64,000 nt of DNA. Source: CAVYHJ01 sp963768165 [NCBI: uncultured bacterium] (GTDB lineage Bacteria; UBP4; UBA4092). The DNA is taken from assembly GCA_963768165.1 (NCBI GenBank), contig CAVYHJ010000002.1:992001-1056000 (forward strand), written 5' to 3'. A program made the translations under genes and the position numbers. Shown here one piece after another: positions 50,793-60,584 of this stretch; within the stretch, counting starts at the first letter, position 1, and each line of letters starts with the position of its first letter. The notes under the pieces are model-generated. The model had not been told where the DNA came from, made no database searches, and saw nothing but the letters and a program-made list of their open reading frames with translations.

Positions 50793-51107
50793 ATGCCAAA
50801 AGTCGTAGCAGAATTAAAGTTTACACCTATTGGAACCAAGTCTCCAAGTTTAAGTCAACATATCGCACGCGGGTTAAATGTTTTAAAGAAAAGCAAAGTT
50901 AAATTTACTATCGGTCCCAATGGAACTACTCTGGAAGGGGAGCTCAAGGATATATTACAAGCAGTAGAGTCCGCTCATAACGCTATCTTCAGCAAAGAAG
51001 TCCAACGCGTTGGCACGTTGTTGTCCATTGACGACCGGCGGGATAGAGTCTTAACCGCGGCGGGTAAACTCAAATCCATTAAAGGAAAACTGCGGAAAAT
51101 CCGATAA
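50793..51107 (+). CDS. MTH1187/YkoF-type thiamine-binding-like protein
   Basis: The 104-residue protein starts at the ATG at 50793, which has GGAGG eight bases upstream; a longer open frame exists but overlaps pcm and adds unrelated residues. The sequence VVAELKFTPIGTKSPSLSQHIARGLNVLKKSKVKFTIGPNGTTLEGELKDILQAVESAH matches the MTH1187 family, ferredoxin-like folds that bind thiamine or hydroxymethylpyrimidine. Arg/Lys-rich residues close the C-terminus. No TPP riboswitch was seen upstream. It may be separately expressed from a TAAAAT box at about 50722. Confidence 0.85.
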   Translation: MPKVVAELKFTPIGTKSPSLSQHIARGLNVLKKSKVKFTIGPNGTTLEGELKDILQAVESAHNAIFSKEVQRVGTLLSIDDRRDRVLTAAGKLKSIKGKLRKIR

Positions 51108-51134
51108 GCTATTTTCTGTAATCTCTTTTACAAC

Positions 51135-54100
51135 TTAATCATTTTCTTTACACAATAAAAAAGAATCATTTATTTCATTGCTATAAAACAATTGGATATC
51201 ATCCAGATAAATGGTTTCAGGATATTGAGTCCCATTGCGAATAAGTAATTGTAACCGATGGGTGGATTGCGTAAAGGAAGTCAAGGGAACATAAAAAGTC
51301 GTCCACGTCGTAGAACCTGACATAATCCCAAAATTGCCATACGCCCCAATATCAAACTCTTCATCCACCACATCCTTTTCCGCGTATTGGAAACCCATTA
51401 TAGATAAGGCTGTCGGTGAAGATTGGTCCACGGCAATATTAAATGACATCATCGCGTTGGCACCCGTTGGAATTGAATAAAGATCTTTGGTGGTCATCTT
51501 TATCCCTTGCGAACTCGTGGTAAAAGTCAATGCCAGTACTCCTGTTTGTCCATTCACTGTGGGTAACCAGGAAATTGTCGATTGACCGTTGGGTTCATTA
51601 TAGACATTTTCAAATCCCCAACCCGTTGTCTCATCCCCTGTAGCAAAATCTCCTACGGTCACGGAAACATACGTTGGACTGGTTATCGCAGGCGGAGTCA
51701 CATTATCCAATTCAATGGAATCAATATACATCGCTCCAGTATCTCCATAATTCTTTGCCATTAGTTGAATTTGACCGGAACTGGAATGACAATATACATA
51801 AGTTTCTATCGTATTCCACTCACCCGGTTGAATCAGAGTATTCCCCGTATACGTTGCTCCCAATTCTTGTATCGTTTCCGATAGGTCACTGCCATAAAGC
51901 AAAATCAATGGTAAAATCTGCTCATGCTCACAAGGCGCATCACAATAATACGTGACCCGCAGACAATACCACGGGTTGGTGGTACTTGGCGTAAATCGTG
52001 CAAAGCTGGTCAATTTGACTCCCTGAGTCGCCGAAGAAAAGTTGATTTGCAGGACTCCGGAATCTCCTTGATAAGTGGATAACCAGGACACAGTCGCTTG
52101 ATTGGAAAGACCATTCGCAGGTTGAAAAGCCCAAAATACTGTATCCTCGGCTTCAGCAAAAGCACCCATTGCCGAAGTGTAATTAGCAAATATATTGAGA
52201 TAGAAATTTTGTTCTGACTGGTCAACAGTCAATGGCGAATAACTAAGAGTTGGAGAAAATTCATAAAATGTCTGGTAGGGTAAAACCGTATAAAACCCAT
52301 AAGGCAAATTACTAAATTGATAATAACCGGAATCATCAGTATAGGTTACTAGATTCGTGTCCCCGGACAAGGACACTTGGGTATTAGGAATGGGAGGTTG
52401 TAAATTAACTATTTGTAAATCTCCATTATTGCCGGAACTATAATCCGCCAAATAAAGATATCTTCCATTAAGCGCAATTCCTTGAGCCGCATCATTATAG
52501 TGGCTTATTTCCGATATATTGGATGGAGTACCTGTATTAAAAACATGTACATAAGAGCCAATAGCATAGGCATATCCACCATTTACAACCACTCCACCTA
52601 GTGAATCACCTGTTACATAACTTCCGACTTGAGTTAGGTTGGTAGGGTCGGTATTATCAAAAATCGCTAATCCTGGAGGAGAATAATATGGTGGTACATA
52701 ATAAGAATCTCCGAATGGCCCGACAACCCAATATCCCGGAAGAGAAATTAAATCCCTAGCAATATAAACATAATTATCGTCCACGGCTATTCCAAGAGCG
52801 TCTCCTCCCGTATCATAAAAAGAACCAACCATTATTGGATTCGAGGGTGTACTTATATCACAGACCTGCATACCTCCATATAAATAGCTATTATCATTGC
52901 CACGCCAACCTTTTTGAGCAACATAGGCATAATTTCCTCTGACAACAACTTTATTTGCAGAGCCTTCTGTAGGTTCATAACCCACTTGCTTAGGCGAAGT
53001 AGGGTTGCTGACATCAATGATATACAAACCGGAACTACCTCCACCATTTGAAATCCACCCTTCTGCTATACACACATAGGATCCATTGACAGCCAATCCA
53101 TTTCCAGATTGAGGGTTATCATATTCTCCAACTTTAGTAGGATTCGACGGATTACTGATATTCAAAATCAGTAAATTGCTTGTTGTGTTATTTGATAAGA
53201 CATACGCATAGTTCCCATTTACAGCAACCGCTACACAATTTGATTCTGGATGATTCCCCACTTGTACAGGACTGCTTGGATTACTAATATTTAGAATCAA
53301 CAATCCACTTGATTCAGCCACATACGCATAATTTCCATTAATCACTACGCTATTAGGATTCATATTGGGAATAGAGTAATAACCCGCTTGAGAGGGTGGA
53401 TAAAAACAACATCCACTAATTGTATAATTCGTAAATAATACTGAAGTAGGAAGAAAATTTGCAGTTACCGACGCAGGACCATTCATAACAACATAATCTG
53501 TTGTCAAACGGCTGTTTAAATTTCCCGTCCAATTTTCAAAAACATACCCAGGATTGGAGTATGCCTGGCAAGTGGCGATACTGCCGCTAAAATACCATTC
53601 ACTGGGGTTTACCGTTCCATACGTATTTGGGTTGGCTTGTGTAGATAAATAATATTGTGTATTGGAGGAGTAATAAGCGGTAAAGGTAGTATTCCAATCT
53701 ACACATACATTATGAGAAATAGACCCGCCATCGCTCCAAGAATCAAAAACTACCTGACTTTCATTTCCAGTAGATATACTGGAATCAATACTTAAGGTAA
53801 AACAAGTAGAAAGTGAAAAATAGGAGAATGAAGGAACTTTATAGTTATTGTCAATTATTACGACCCCTTCTGTTGCTAAAACAAAATTTTGATTAAGCTG
53901 ATCTGTCGAAATTTCTGTATAAATCTGTTGCGATGGATAAACCATATAATTATTTATTGAAGGAGTTACCGTATAATTTCCAAAGGTTGAATTTGCAAAT
54001 TCATAATATCCGGTTGTATCTGTAGTTGTTGTTTGTTGTGCACTGCCTGATAGATTCACTGTAACTGAACTAACTGGTGTTTCCAGTTGAAAGATATCAA

Positions 54101-55178
54101 AAGCTCCAATATAAGTATTTGTCAGTATTCCACCTTCATATAAATATCCACTTTGTATAGATAGACAATTCGCATTTAATGTCCCATTGTTATCAATGTT
54201 AAATCCTGCTTCTATGGGTGTATTGGGGTTACTAATATCAATTGCCCGGATTCCCCCGGCATAGTCCGCAATATAAACATAATTGTTCTGTGCAACAACT
54301 GCGTAGGTATAACTCACACTGTCATAATGACTGATTTCGACAGGATTTGTTGGATTGGTAATATTTATAATTCGTAATCCTGATTGACCATCCGCTAAAA
54401 AAGCATAGGTGGAATTGACAGAGACTCCGTTTGCAATACCCGGAGTGTTTAAATATCCCACTTGAGTATCACAATATCCCACTTCAACAGGATTCGTTAG
54501 ATTACTAATATCAATAATCCTTAATCCTGCGTAGTAATCAGCAACATAGGCATAATTCCCTTGTATAGCAACGTCATACGCGTTGCTTGATGTAACACAA
54601 TTCCCTACCTGAACAGGATTTGTTGGGTTACTAATATCAAGGATCACCAATCCCGCTGTGTCGTCTGCAACAAAGGCATAATTCCCAACTATTTTAATCT
54701 CATTGGGAGAGCCTGATAACACGATACTATTGACTACCTGTGGATTGGTCTTATCAGTTACATCAAGAACTTGCAATCCATAACTTCCAGCTGGAGAATA
54801 ACCCGCCGCCGTACCTACACAAACGTAAGCATAATTACCTTGTGCGGCAGCACACTGGACATAATAATAACCAACTGGGTCGTATCCCCCTAGGACAACC
54901 GGATTCGTGGGATTAGTGATATCCACAATTTCCAATCCAGAAAAAACGTATGAGAGATAGGCGTAGTTCCCATCAATTGTCATACTTCTAATTCCATCGA
55001 AATAACCGACGATAGTATTCACTTCAGTAACTTCGGACAGTAATGTATTGCAATATCCACTAATCTGAAACGTTGTGGTTTGAGCCATGGAAAAAGATTG
55101 TAATCCCATTAAAAGAAGAAAGAGAGTTACGAGCGGACGTCTTACTATCACCTTATAAAACATTTGAATAGGGTTCAT
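51135..55178 (-). CDS. Giant secreted LVIVD propeller and CBM-like surface protein
   Basis: The 1347-residue protein has a signal peptide (ending SFSMAQ). A first LVIVD propeller (about residues 45-360) is followed by a carboxypeptidase-regulatory-like domain (about 365-430) and a Cys-containing InlB-B-repeat-like stretch (about 440-580, GYVFENWTGNL). A second LVIVD propeller (about 605-945) and another regulatory-like domain come next. Two C-terminal CBM-like modules (about 1030-1185 and 1195-1335) each have SWLxTYxGxTGVLxIxF and IYLDDIQL or similar. AATGGAGG precedes the ATG. A copy of the TGTAA-N18 motif lies at 55215-55253. It shares the C-terminal module with the protein at 31321-32178. 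A surface attachment role is inferred. Confidence 0.88.
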   Translation of the reverse strand: MNPIQMFYKVIVRRPLVTLFLLLMGLQSFSMAQTTTFQISGYCNTLLSEVTEVNTIVGYFDGIRSMTIDGNYAYLSYVFSGLEIVDITNPTNPVVLGGYDPVGYYYVQCAAAQGNYAYVCVGTAAGYSPAGSYGLQVLDVTDKTNPQVVNSIVLSGSPNEIKIVGNYAFVADDTAGLVILDISNPTNPVQVGNCVTSSNAYDVAIQGNYAYVADYYAGLRIIDISNLTNPVEVGYCDTQVGYLNTPGIANGVSVNSTYAFLADGQSGLRIINITNPTNPVEISHYDSVSYTYAVVAQNNYVYIADYAGGIRAIDISNPNTPIEAGFNIDNNGTLNANCLSIQSGYLYEGGILTNTYIGAFDIFQLETPVSSVTVNLSGSAQQTTTTDTTGYYEFANSTFGNYTVTPSINNYMVYPSQQIYTEISTDQLNQNFVLATEGVVIIDNNYKVPSFSYFSLSTCFTLSIDSSISTGNESQVVFDSWSDGGSISHNVCVDWNTTFTAYYSSNTQYYLSTQANPNTYGTVNPSEWYFSGSIATCQAYSNPGYVFENWTGNLNSRLTTDYVVMNGPASVTANFLPTSVLFTNYTISGCCFYPPSQAGYYSIPNMNPNSVVINGNYAYVAESSGLLILNISNPSSPVQVGNHPESNCVAVAVNGNYAYVLSNNTTSNLLILNISNPSNPTKVGEYDNPQSGNGLAVNGSYVCIAEGWISNGGGSSGLYIIDVSNPTSPKQVGYEPTEGSANKVVVRGNYAYVAQKGWRGNDNSYLYGGMQVCDISTPSNPIMVGSFYDTGGDALGIAVDDNYVYIARDLISLPGYWVVGPFGDSYYVPPYYSPPGLAIFDNTDPTNLTQVGSYVTGDSLGGVVVNGGYAYAIGSYVHVFNTGTPSNISEISHYNDAAQGIALNGRYLYLADYSSGNNGDLQIVNLQPPIPNTQVSLSGDTNLVTYTDDSGYYQFSNLPYGFYTVLPYQTFYEFSPTLSYSPLTVDQSEQNFYLNIFANYTSAMGAFAEAEDTVFWAFQPANGLSNQATVSWLSTYQGDSGVLQINFSSATQGVKLTSFARFTPSTTNPWYCLRVTYYCDAPCEHEQILPLILLYGSDLSETIQELGATYTGNTLIQPGEWNTIETYVYCHSSSGQIQLMAKNYGDTGAMYIDSIELDNVTPPAITSPTYVSVTVGDFATGDETTGWGFENVYNEPNGQSTISWLPTVNGQTGVLALTFTTSSQGIKMTTKDLYSIPTGANAMMSFNIAVDQSSPTALSIMGFQYAEKDVVDEEFDIGAYGNFGIMSGSTTWTTFYVPLTSFTQSTHRLQLLIRNGTQYPETIYLDDIQLFYSNEINDSFLLCKEND

Positions 55179-55214
55179 AATGAACCTCCATTTCGTAAGA
55201 TTATATCATATTTC

Positions 55215-55253
55215 TATACATAACAGTGGGATTTCGAAGCCAATTCCTTACAA
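55215..55253 (-). promoter_or_regulatory. TGTAA-N18-CCACTG promoter motif, copy 6 (giant LVIVD gene)
   Basis: On the minus strand TGTAA (55248-55252) is followed after exactly 18 bases by CCACTGTTATGTATAG. It lies 37-75 bases before the gene, matching the position of copies 2 and 3. Confidence 0.6.
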
Positions 55254-55328
55254 AACTTTTTAACTTAATATTTATCAATGGTTTGTAAGTGCAAAAATTT
55301 GTCCAACGTCATCCTTTGGTGGATTACA

Positions 55329-56276
55329 CTAAAAATTGGGTACATGAATGGTTGTATCGTGGGGGGTGGTGAGGCGTTGGTAGGTTTCTTCGAAAGCATC
55401 GCGGCCTTCTCTGCGGGACATGCGGAGTTTATCAATTTTTTCCTTATCCAATTTATTCCGTTCTTTTTCATATTGGGTATAAGTAATTTCCTTATTTTCC
55501 AAGCGGGCGTCGAGGGTGGAATATTTGGAGAGATATTCAAAGGTCACCCAAGCCTGCCACTCCACGGCGGCTTTTTGTTCTTCTTGGCGGGCTTTCAATT
55601 GGGCTTCATTATCTTTTTCCTGTTGGGCTTTTTTAATCCCGACCATGGCGTAATCTTTCAATACTTTTTTGAGATAGGTTTCATCGCCCAAGGCTTTTCC
55701 ATACATGTTCCATTGTTCCGCCACCATTTGATTATAGACTTGTTGTTGCTGGGTGTGGAGATTATTGTATTGGGATTGATATTTATTGATTTCAGTATAG
55801 TAATATTGCTTTTGAGTTTCATAGGTGTTGTTCGGGTCGTTGACCTTGCGATAGTGTTTGTTGCTATAAATCCGGTTATTCACAAATTGGTTCAATTCAT
55901 TCTCCACCCGGATTTCCTTGGTTTGCACGCTATTCTCTTCCGCTGCCAATTTATCATATTGGATTCGTAAATCCACGTATTGTTTCGTCCGGTGATTACT
56001 TTCTGGGACGGCGCGAAATAAATAAAGTGACCGGTCATATTGCATATCATTGGCATGACCGTTTTTCTGCATCAATGCTTGTAATTGCGTGGCAGAATAA
56101 AAAGAAGCTGAATAAGAAGAATATACTTTTACCAAAGATTTGTTGGTGGTGCTGACGGTTTGGGCCGGTTGAGAATTTGCACAAGTTAATCCCAATCCCA
56201 TGACAAGAATCAAAAAAAGCGAGATTACTTCGCTACGCCCGTAATGACAAAAAGTTCTATTGTTACGATTCGTCAT
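55329..56276 (-). CDS. Secreted coiled-coil protein with repeat-derived N-terminus
   Basis: The protein is about 315 residues from the ATG at 56276; a TTG six codons earlier is also possible. The N-terminus contains a hydrophobic segment (VISLFLILVMGLGLTC) suggesting a signal or lipoprotein anchor. The rest is Gln/Tyr/Lys-rich with a long coiled coil (about residues 90-290, with QYNNLHTQQQQVYNQMVAEQ and KAQQEKDNEAQLKARQEEQK). I do not know the family. The codons for CHYGRSEVISLF come from a widespread palindromic repeat (TGTCATTACGGGCGTAGCGA), so the N-terminus was altered by a repeat insertion. The antisense frame at 55278-55970 is a shadow. Confidence 0.7.
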   Translation of the reverse strand: MTNRNNRTFCHYGRSEVISLFLILVMGLGLTCANSQPAQTVSTTNKSLVKVYSSYSASFYSATQLQALMQKNGHANDMQYDRSLYLFRAVPESNHRTKQYVDLRIQYDKLAAEENSVQTKEIRVENELNQFVNNRIYSNKHYRKVNDPNNTYETQKQYYYTEINKYQSQYNNLHTQQQQVYNQMVAEQWNMYGKALGDETYLKKVLKDYAMVGIKKAQQEKDNEAQLKARQEEQKAAVEWQAWVTFEYLSKYSTLDARLENKEITYTQYEKERNKLDKEKIDKLRMSRREGRDAFEETYQRLTTPHDTTIHVPNF

Positions 56277-56587
56277 GTTCCTATTGTACAACAAATGAGT
56301 TTTCGATTGAATAGCAAAATGCGGTTGTTTAATTTGATGTAGTGCAAAATATTAAACAGGTTAACTAAAAGTGACAAAATTGTCCGATTTTGGGGTATTT
56401 TAGGGAGGGGATGGGTTCGGTATGTGTCCGTACCTTCTCCGTACCATCTCCGTACCAACTCCACTACAACTCCAGTGCAAAAGGGTATAGAAAACAAGGC
56501 AAAACGGGGTCATCAAAAATCCGTAAAAAGTGACAAAAATGTCAGAGGACAAAAAAGTTTCTAGTTCCTTGTTCCTAGTTTCTAGTT
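56277..56587. repeat. Intergenic region with 11-bp-period array D
   Basis: At 56426-56473 TCC triplets recur at 56427, 56438, 56449, 56460 and 56471, i.e. every 11 bases, in units such as CGTACCATCTC and CGTACCAACTC. AAGTGACAAAA occurs twice (about 56369 and 56525). The region also has the low-complexity CTAGTTCC-type direct repeats near 56565. No gene is apparent. Confidence 0.6.
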
Positions 56588-57799
56588 CTATTTTGAGCTA
56601 TGTTTGGACTTTTTGGAATTGCCGTTACGTGCCATTTCTTTGTTATGGGCGAAATATTCCATGACCAGTTTATGAATTAACTGGTCCCGTTTATCATAGA
56701 GCCGTTTGAGGGGACGTTTGTGATGTTTCGCCAAGGCGTAATGAGTCAGCAACGGCAACGCCACGGTTGAATCGAGATAACATACTACCGCATCGGGCAA
56801 TTTGTTGGGATCAATCTTGCCCCACGAGACGGCTTCGCTGGGTGTCGCGCCGGAAAGTCCGCCCGTATCGGGACGGGCATCGGTAAATTGCAGAAAATAA
56901 TCCTGGCCAACTTCTTTGATGCGGAGAACTTCTTGAATCTGCGGTTCGGTTTGGAGCAAAAAGTTTTTGGGGCTGCCGCCGCCAATTAAGAGAGCGCCTG
57001 CTTTTCCGCCAGAGCGTTTGGCTTCGAGCACATAGGCGGTCGTTTCATTGACGTCAATAGAAGGATTGATGCGTAATTTATTCCCTTCCAATTCGACACC
57101 CGCGATATTCATGCCGATGGTTGAATCGCCCGGGGAACTGGTATATACGGGAACCCCGGCACGGTACGCCGCCGCCAAGACGGAGACATTGTGCAATTTA
57201 TTTTTGCGTTCGTATTCATCGGCATATTTTCCGAGATGATGGTAGAATTCTGCCGTGCCCATTTCTCTTTGAAGTTCCGGTCGGCGCAGAAGATGGCGCA
57301 GAATTTCATCCGTTGACATGAGACCATCGGAGTATCCGATAAACACGTCATAGATACGGACAATGTCATTTTCCCGGAGTTCGACATCGTCGGCCTGGAA
57401 AGAGCCAACGCGCGGAAACATTTTGAACGCGAAATGCAAATCGTGATACATATTGGCGCCGGTGGAAACAATCCAGTCCACAAAACCGGCATTGATGAGA
57501 GGAATCAAACAGGCGCAGCCGATACCCGCGGGAGTCATGGCGCCCGCGACACTCATTCCGACGGTCACATCTTTGGCCAGCATTTTTTGCGTAAAGAGTT
57601 CACACGCTTCCCGCAATCGGGCGGCGTTGTAGGCGAGAAAGGTGTTTTCAATAATCTCCGGCAGAGATTCCTTACCCGTGATGCCTTTGGGGGTGATGGC
57701 TTTTCCTGACATAAACCTTTTTTTATGGGGATATTTCTTTTTCTTTAACCATTCGGGCATTTCATCTGTTGCTAGATGCATGGGATGTGTACGTTTCAT
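56588..57799 (-). CDS. Deoxyhypusine synthase-like protein
   Basis: The 403-residue protein belongs to the deoxyhypusine synthase family. [39 protein letters not shown] is the NAD-binding region, and [19 protein letters not shown] includes the catalytic lysine environment (SEAVSWGK) of the eukaryotic enzyme. Bacteria have no eIF5A, and bacterial members are thought to transfer aminobutyl groups to other amines (homospermidine synthase-like) or remain uncharacterised. AAAGGAG precedes the ATG. The ornithine/diaminopimelate-type decarboxylase gene follows upstream on the same strand, so a polyamine pathway is likely. It ends in a Lys/Ser-rich tail. Confidence 0.92.
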   Translation of the reverse strand: MKRTHPMHLATDEMPEWLKKKKYPHKKRFMSGKAITPKGITGKESLPEIIENTFLAYNAARLREACELFTQKMLAKDVTVGMSVAGAMTPAGIGCACLIPLINAGFVDWIVSTGANMYHDLHFAFKMFPRVGSFQADDVELRENDIVRIYDVFIGYSDGLMSTDEILRHLLRRPELQREMGTAEFYHHLGKYADEYERKNKLHNVSVLAAAYRAGVPVYTSSPGDSTIGMNIAGVELEGNKLRINPSIDVNETTAYVLEAKRSGGKAGALLIGGGSPKNFLLQTEPQIQEVLRIKEVGQDYFLQFTDARPDTGGLSGATPSEAVSWGKIDPNKLPDAVVCYLDSTVALPLLTHYALAKHHKRPLKRLYDKRDQLIHKLVMEYFAHNKEMARNGNSKKSKHSSK

Positions 57800-57828
57800 G
57801 GTTCAACTCCTTTACAATTATTTTGTCA

Positions 57829-57916
57829 TTGCGAGCGCAGCAAAGCAATCTCATTTTTACTCATTAACCCTATCTTAGAACGAGATTGCTTCGTCGCTTC
57901 GCTCCTCGCAATGACA
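57829..57916. repeat. Inverted repeat of the TCATTGCGAG...CTCGCAATGA type
   Basis: TCATTGCGAGCGCAGCAAAG and CAATCTC at the left pair with GAGATTGCTTCGTCGCTTCG and CTCCTCGCAATGA at the right, around an AT-rich centre. This dispersed palindrome type occurs in many bacterial genomes. A single arm of it (TGTCATTACGGGCGTAGCGA) is embedded in the gene at 55329-56276. Confidence 0.75.
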
Positions 57917-57925
57917 AAAGCTATA

Positions 57926-59044
57926 TTAATTCACGGCAATGACTTTTGCCGGTGCGATGCAATTGAATTGTGTGGCGCTGGCATTAGAATACGCGCCAAT
58001 ATTTTCCACATAGACCAAATCACCGATTTCCAGTTGGGGCAATTCTTCGCTGACTCCGAGAACATCGAGAGAGTCACATGTAGGTCCGGCTAATGTAGAA
58101 ATCTGGGTTTGCCCTTTGCGAAACACTTTAAATTGATATTTGCAATGGTCGAAAATCATGCCTGACAAATCGCCATACACGCCATCATCGAGATAATACC
58201 AATGTTTGTTATTGCGAATGGAACGTCCCATTACGCTCATCACCAGAATCCCGGCGGGACCGACCAAGGCGCGTCCCGGCTCGGAAATAATTTCGATATT
58301 GGGTTCGAATAAACGGTCTAATTCCTTCCGAAGCGTGTGTGCCATTTTCGCGAAATAGTCTTCGTCATTATCATAATGTTGAATCGGGAATCCGCCGCCG
58401 ATATCCAAAATATCCAATGGGATTTGTTTCAAGCGTGCATCGCGGATGATGATGGATGCCATCTCAAAAGCTTCAAGATAATTCTCGACATGGGTACATT
58501 GCGAGCCGACATGGAAACTGACACCCACGGGTTTAAGTCCAAGACGGCGTGCTTTAATCAACAGCGGGATGGCGTCAATTGGGTCAACGCCGAATTTAAT
58601 AGAGAGTTCTACGACCGAACCGATATTGGGGACTTTGATACGTACCAACACACTGGCGCCGGGCGCGTGTTCTGCAATTTTATAGAGTTCGTATTCTGTA
58701 TCGAAGGTCATCAACTCAATGCCCTTCGCCATGGCAAATTTCATGGCGTTGGGGTTCTTGATCGTATTGGCAAAAATCATGCGCTGCGGAATCCCGCCGC
58801 ATTTAAGAACCAGTTCCATTTCTTTGCGTGAAGCCACATCGAATCCGAGTTTGGCTTTGGCAAACACTTTAAGAATTTCTTCGTGAGGATTGGCTTTTAC
58901 AGCATAACACGGGTGAACACGGGGGAGCAGAGCACGGAATCGCTTAACCTGCTGCGCCAATTTCGACCGACTGAGGATAAACAAAGGAGTTCCATGCTTT
59001 TTTGCCAGAGTGGCGATGGGTATTTTAGAGTTCTTTTGCATCAT
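57926..59044 (-). CDS. Ornithine decarboxylase-like PLP enzyme (fold III)
   Basis: The 372-residue enzyme belongs to the alanine-racemase-fold decarboxylases. HPCYAVKANPHEE holds the PLP lysine, ILDIGGGFP the phosphate-binding glycines, IISEPGRALVG the conserved Arg, and GPTCDSLDV the Cys-Asp motif placing it with ornithine/lysine or carboxynorspermidine decarboxylases rather than LysA. It should make putrescine or a related diamine. GAGGA precedes the start; either of two successive ATGs may be used. It is 126 bases before the deoxyhypusine synthase-like gene, with the palindromic repeat between them. Confidence 0.92.
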   Translation of the reverse strand: MMQKNSKIPIATLAKKHGTPLFILSRSKLAQQVKRFRALLPRVHPCYAVKANPHEEILKVFAKAKLGFDVASRKEMELVLKCGGIPQRMIFANTIKNPNAMKFAMAKGIELMTFDTEYELYKIAEHAPGASVLVRIKVPNIGSVVELSIKFGVDPIDAIPLLIKARRLGLKPVGVSFHVGSQCTHVENYLEAFEMASIIIRDARLKQIPLDILDIGGGFPIQHYDNDEDYFAKMAHTLRKELDRLFEPNIEIISEPGRALVGPAGILVMSVMGRSIRNNKHWYYLDDGVYGDLSGMIFDHCKYQFKVFRKGQTQISTLAGPTCDSLDVLGVSEELPQLEIGDLVYVENIGAYSNASATQFNCIAPAKVIAVN

Positions 59045-59196
59045 ATTTTATTTCCTCTAGTATGGACTGTTATTCTACAGAAAATTTCTCTTTACGTAAA
59101 CAAGGATTTTTTCTTGTCCTCCAAAAAGTGATCCTACCCACGGGTAGTTTTCTCCAAAACATTTATATTGTTAGAGTTACAAAGTCTTTGACATTT

Positions 59197-60399
59197 GAGA
59201 CCTCTGAAAAAGTATTGTTTTTGTTTTACAAGAGTGATAAATAAAAAAAGAGAAGGTTGAGGAGGAGGAAAGAAGCGGTTGGGAGAGTCCAACGACCTTT
59301 GGAGGAGTCTCCAAAGAGGAGAATACACTGGTATTCTTGTCCTTTTCGGATTAAGGAGACACAACTCCCCTGCGTTTGACCATCCGGACCAGATTCTCGG
59401 CCATGACCGCCATCTCCAAGAATTGTTTCACTCGTTGTAATCCGCTGACCGTCATCTTGCGTACCCCGCGCCAGAGTTTGAGACACCCGAAATACGATTC
59501 AATCAGATACCTTTTCTTCTTTTTCCAGCGCTCATTATGTCGTACATCTTCAGGTTTCTGGACTCGGGCATGGCGCTGATTCCGTAAAATCCCATCCACG
59601 ATCCCATGGCGTCCCAACCACTCCCGATTCCGTTTCGCATCAAATCCCCGGTCCGCCAGCACGATCCCTTCCTCTCCGGTCAATACTTGCGGCAGTAAAA
59701 ATACATCATGAATATTCGCAGGCACGACTAACGGTCGTCCCCCCAACGTCGTCTTGGGATCATAGCGTAAACACACATTATATCCATGCACGATCTTCAA
59801 GGGTCCTCGTTTCCCGGTTCCTGCTTCCGGTTCTAAGGGTTTCCCTTCTGGATCTGTGGCCTCTTTCTTATGATGACTTTCCACGAGGGTCGCATCCACA
59901 ATCACCACACTCCCTTTCTTTAAGGACACCTTCTGCCGTCCTAACTGTTCTTCAAACCAGCCCCACAACTCGTTCTCCACTCCCGCCTGGCGAATTCTCT
60001 CCCGAAACTTCACCAGCGTCGTATCATCCGGCACTTCCTCCCCAAAAGCAATCCCCACAAACTCCCGAAAGGACAACCGATCCGTAACCTCTTCAACTAC
60101 CCGCACATCTGACAGATTATAAATCCTTTCCAACAACCATATCCGAAATAATACCTCCGGCGCATACCCCGGACGTCCCTGATCCTTCGAATACATTCCT
60201 TCCAACCGTTGATGCAGTCCCTTCCAATCCAGCATCCCTTTCAGTTTCTCCAAAAACTTCCCGGTCTTCGTATCCAACTCCATCCATCCTTGCAGTAAGT
60301 GTCCTTGTCCTTTTTCTTCCCCGATCATGTGTCTCTCCTTTTAGGTTTTCCTTCCCATACTCTCAATCCCAACAAAAGGTAGACTTTTTCAGAGGTCTC
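59197..60399 (-). mobile_element. IS5-family insertion sequence (1203 bp)
   Basis: The 17-bp terminal inverted repeats match exactly: GAGACCTCTGAAAAAGT at 59197-59213 and its complement at 60383-60399. ATTT on both outer sides (59193-59196 and 60400-60403) is a likely 4-bp target duplication. One transposase gene fills it. It looks intact. Confidence 0.9.
59351..60328 (-). CDS. IS5-family transposase
   Basis: The 325-residue transposase has the N-terminal DUF772-type domain (YAPEVLFRIWLLERIYNLSDVRVVEEVTDRLSFREFVGI) and a DDE catalytic domain. VVIVDATLVESHH gives the first Asp, IVLADRGFDAKRN the second, and KRYLIESYFGCLK the Glu (Y-x-E type signature). The gene is complete and lies between intact terminal repeats. 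AAAAGGAG precedes the ATG. It should be active. Confidence 0.95.
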   Translation of the reverse strand: MIGEEKGQGHLLQGWMELDTKTGKFLEKLKGMLDWKGLHQRLEGMYSKDQGRPGYAPEVLFRIWLLERIYNLSDVRVVEEVTDRLSFREFVGIAFGEEVPDDTTLVKFRERIRQAGVENELWGWFEEQLGRQKVSLKKGSVVIVDATLVESHHKKEATDPEGKPLEPEAGTGKRGPLKIVHGYNVCLRYDPKTTLGGRPLVVPANIHDVFLLPQVLTGEEGIVLADRGFDAKRNREWLGRHGIVDGILRNQRHARVQKPEDVRHNERWKKKKRYLIESYFGCLKLWRGVRKMTVSGLQRVKQFLEMAVMAENLVRMVKRRGVVSP

Positions 60400-60584
60400 A
60401 TTTGTTAAAAGTTTTTGAGCATTTGCTCAATAATTATTCGTCATGCGGTAAAGAATTCTTAAATGACCCAAATAATACTTCTTCAAAATAGAATTTAAAA
60501 TAGGAAAGCATTATGGGTTGCTCATGGAATCATGGAAATGGTGGAAATTAAAAAAAGGACTTGAACCGTTCACAGAATTTTGTT

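Noticed and set aside
55278-55970. A 230-residue hydrophobic open frame opposite the coiled-coil gene
   Set aside because: It is the antisense of Gln/Lys-rich coding sequence, which reads as Leu/Phe-rich; it has no ribosome site, and the minus-strand gene has coding composition throughout.
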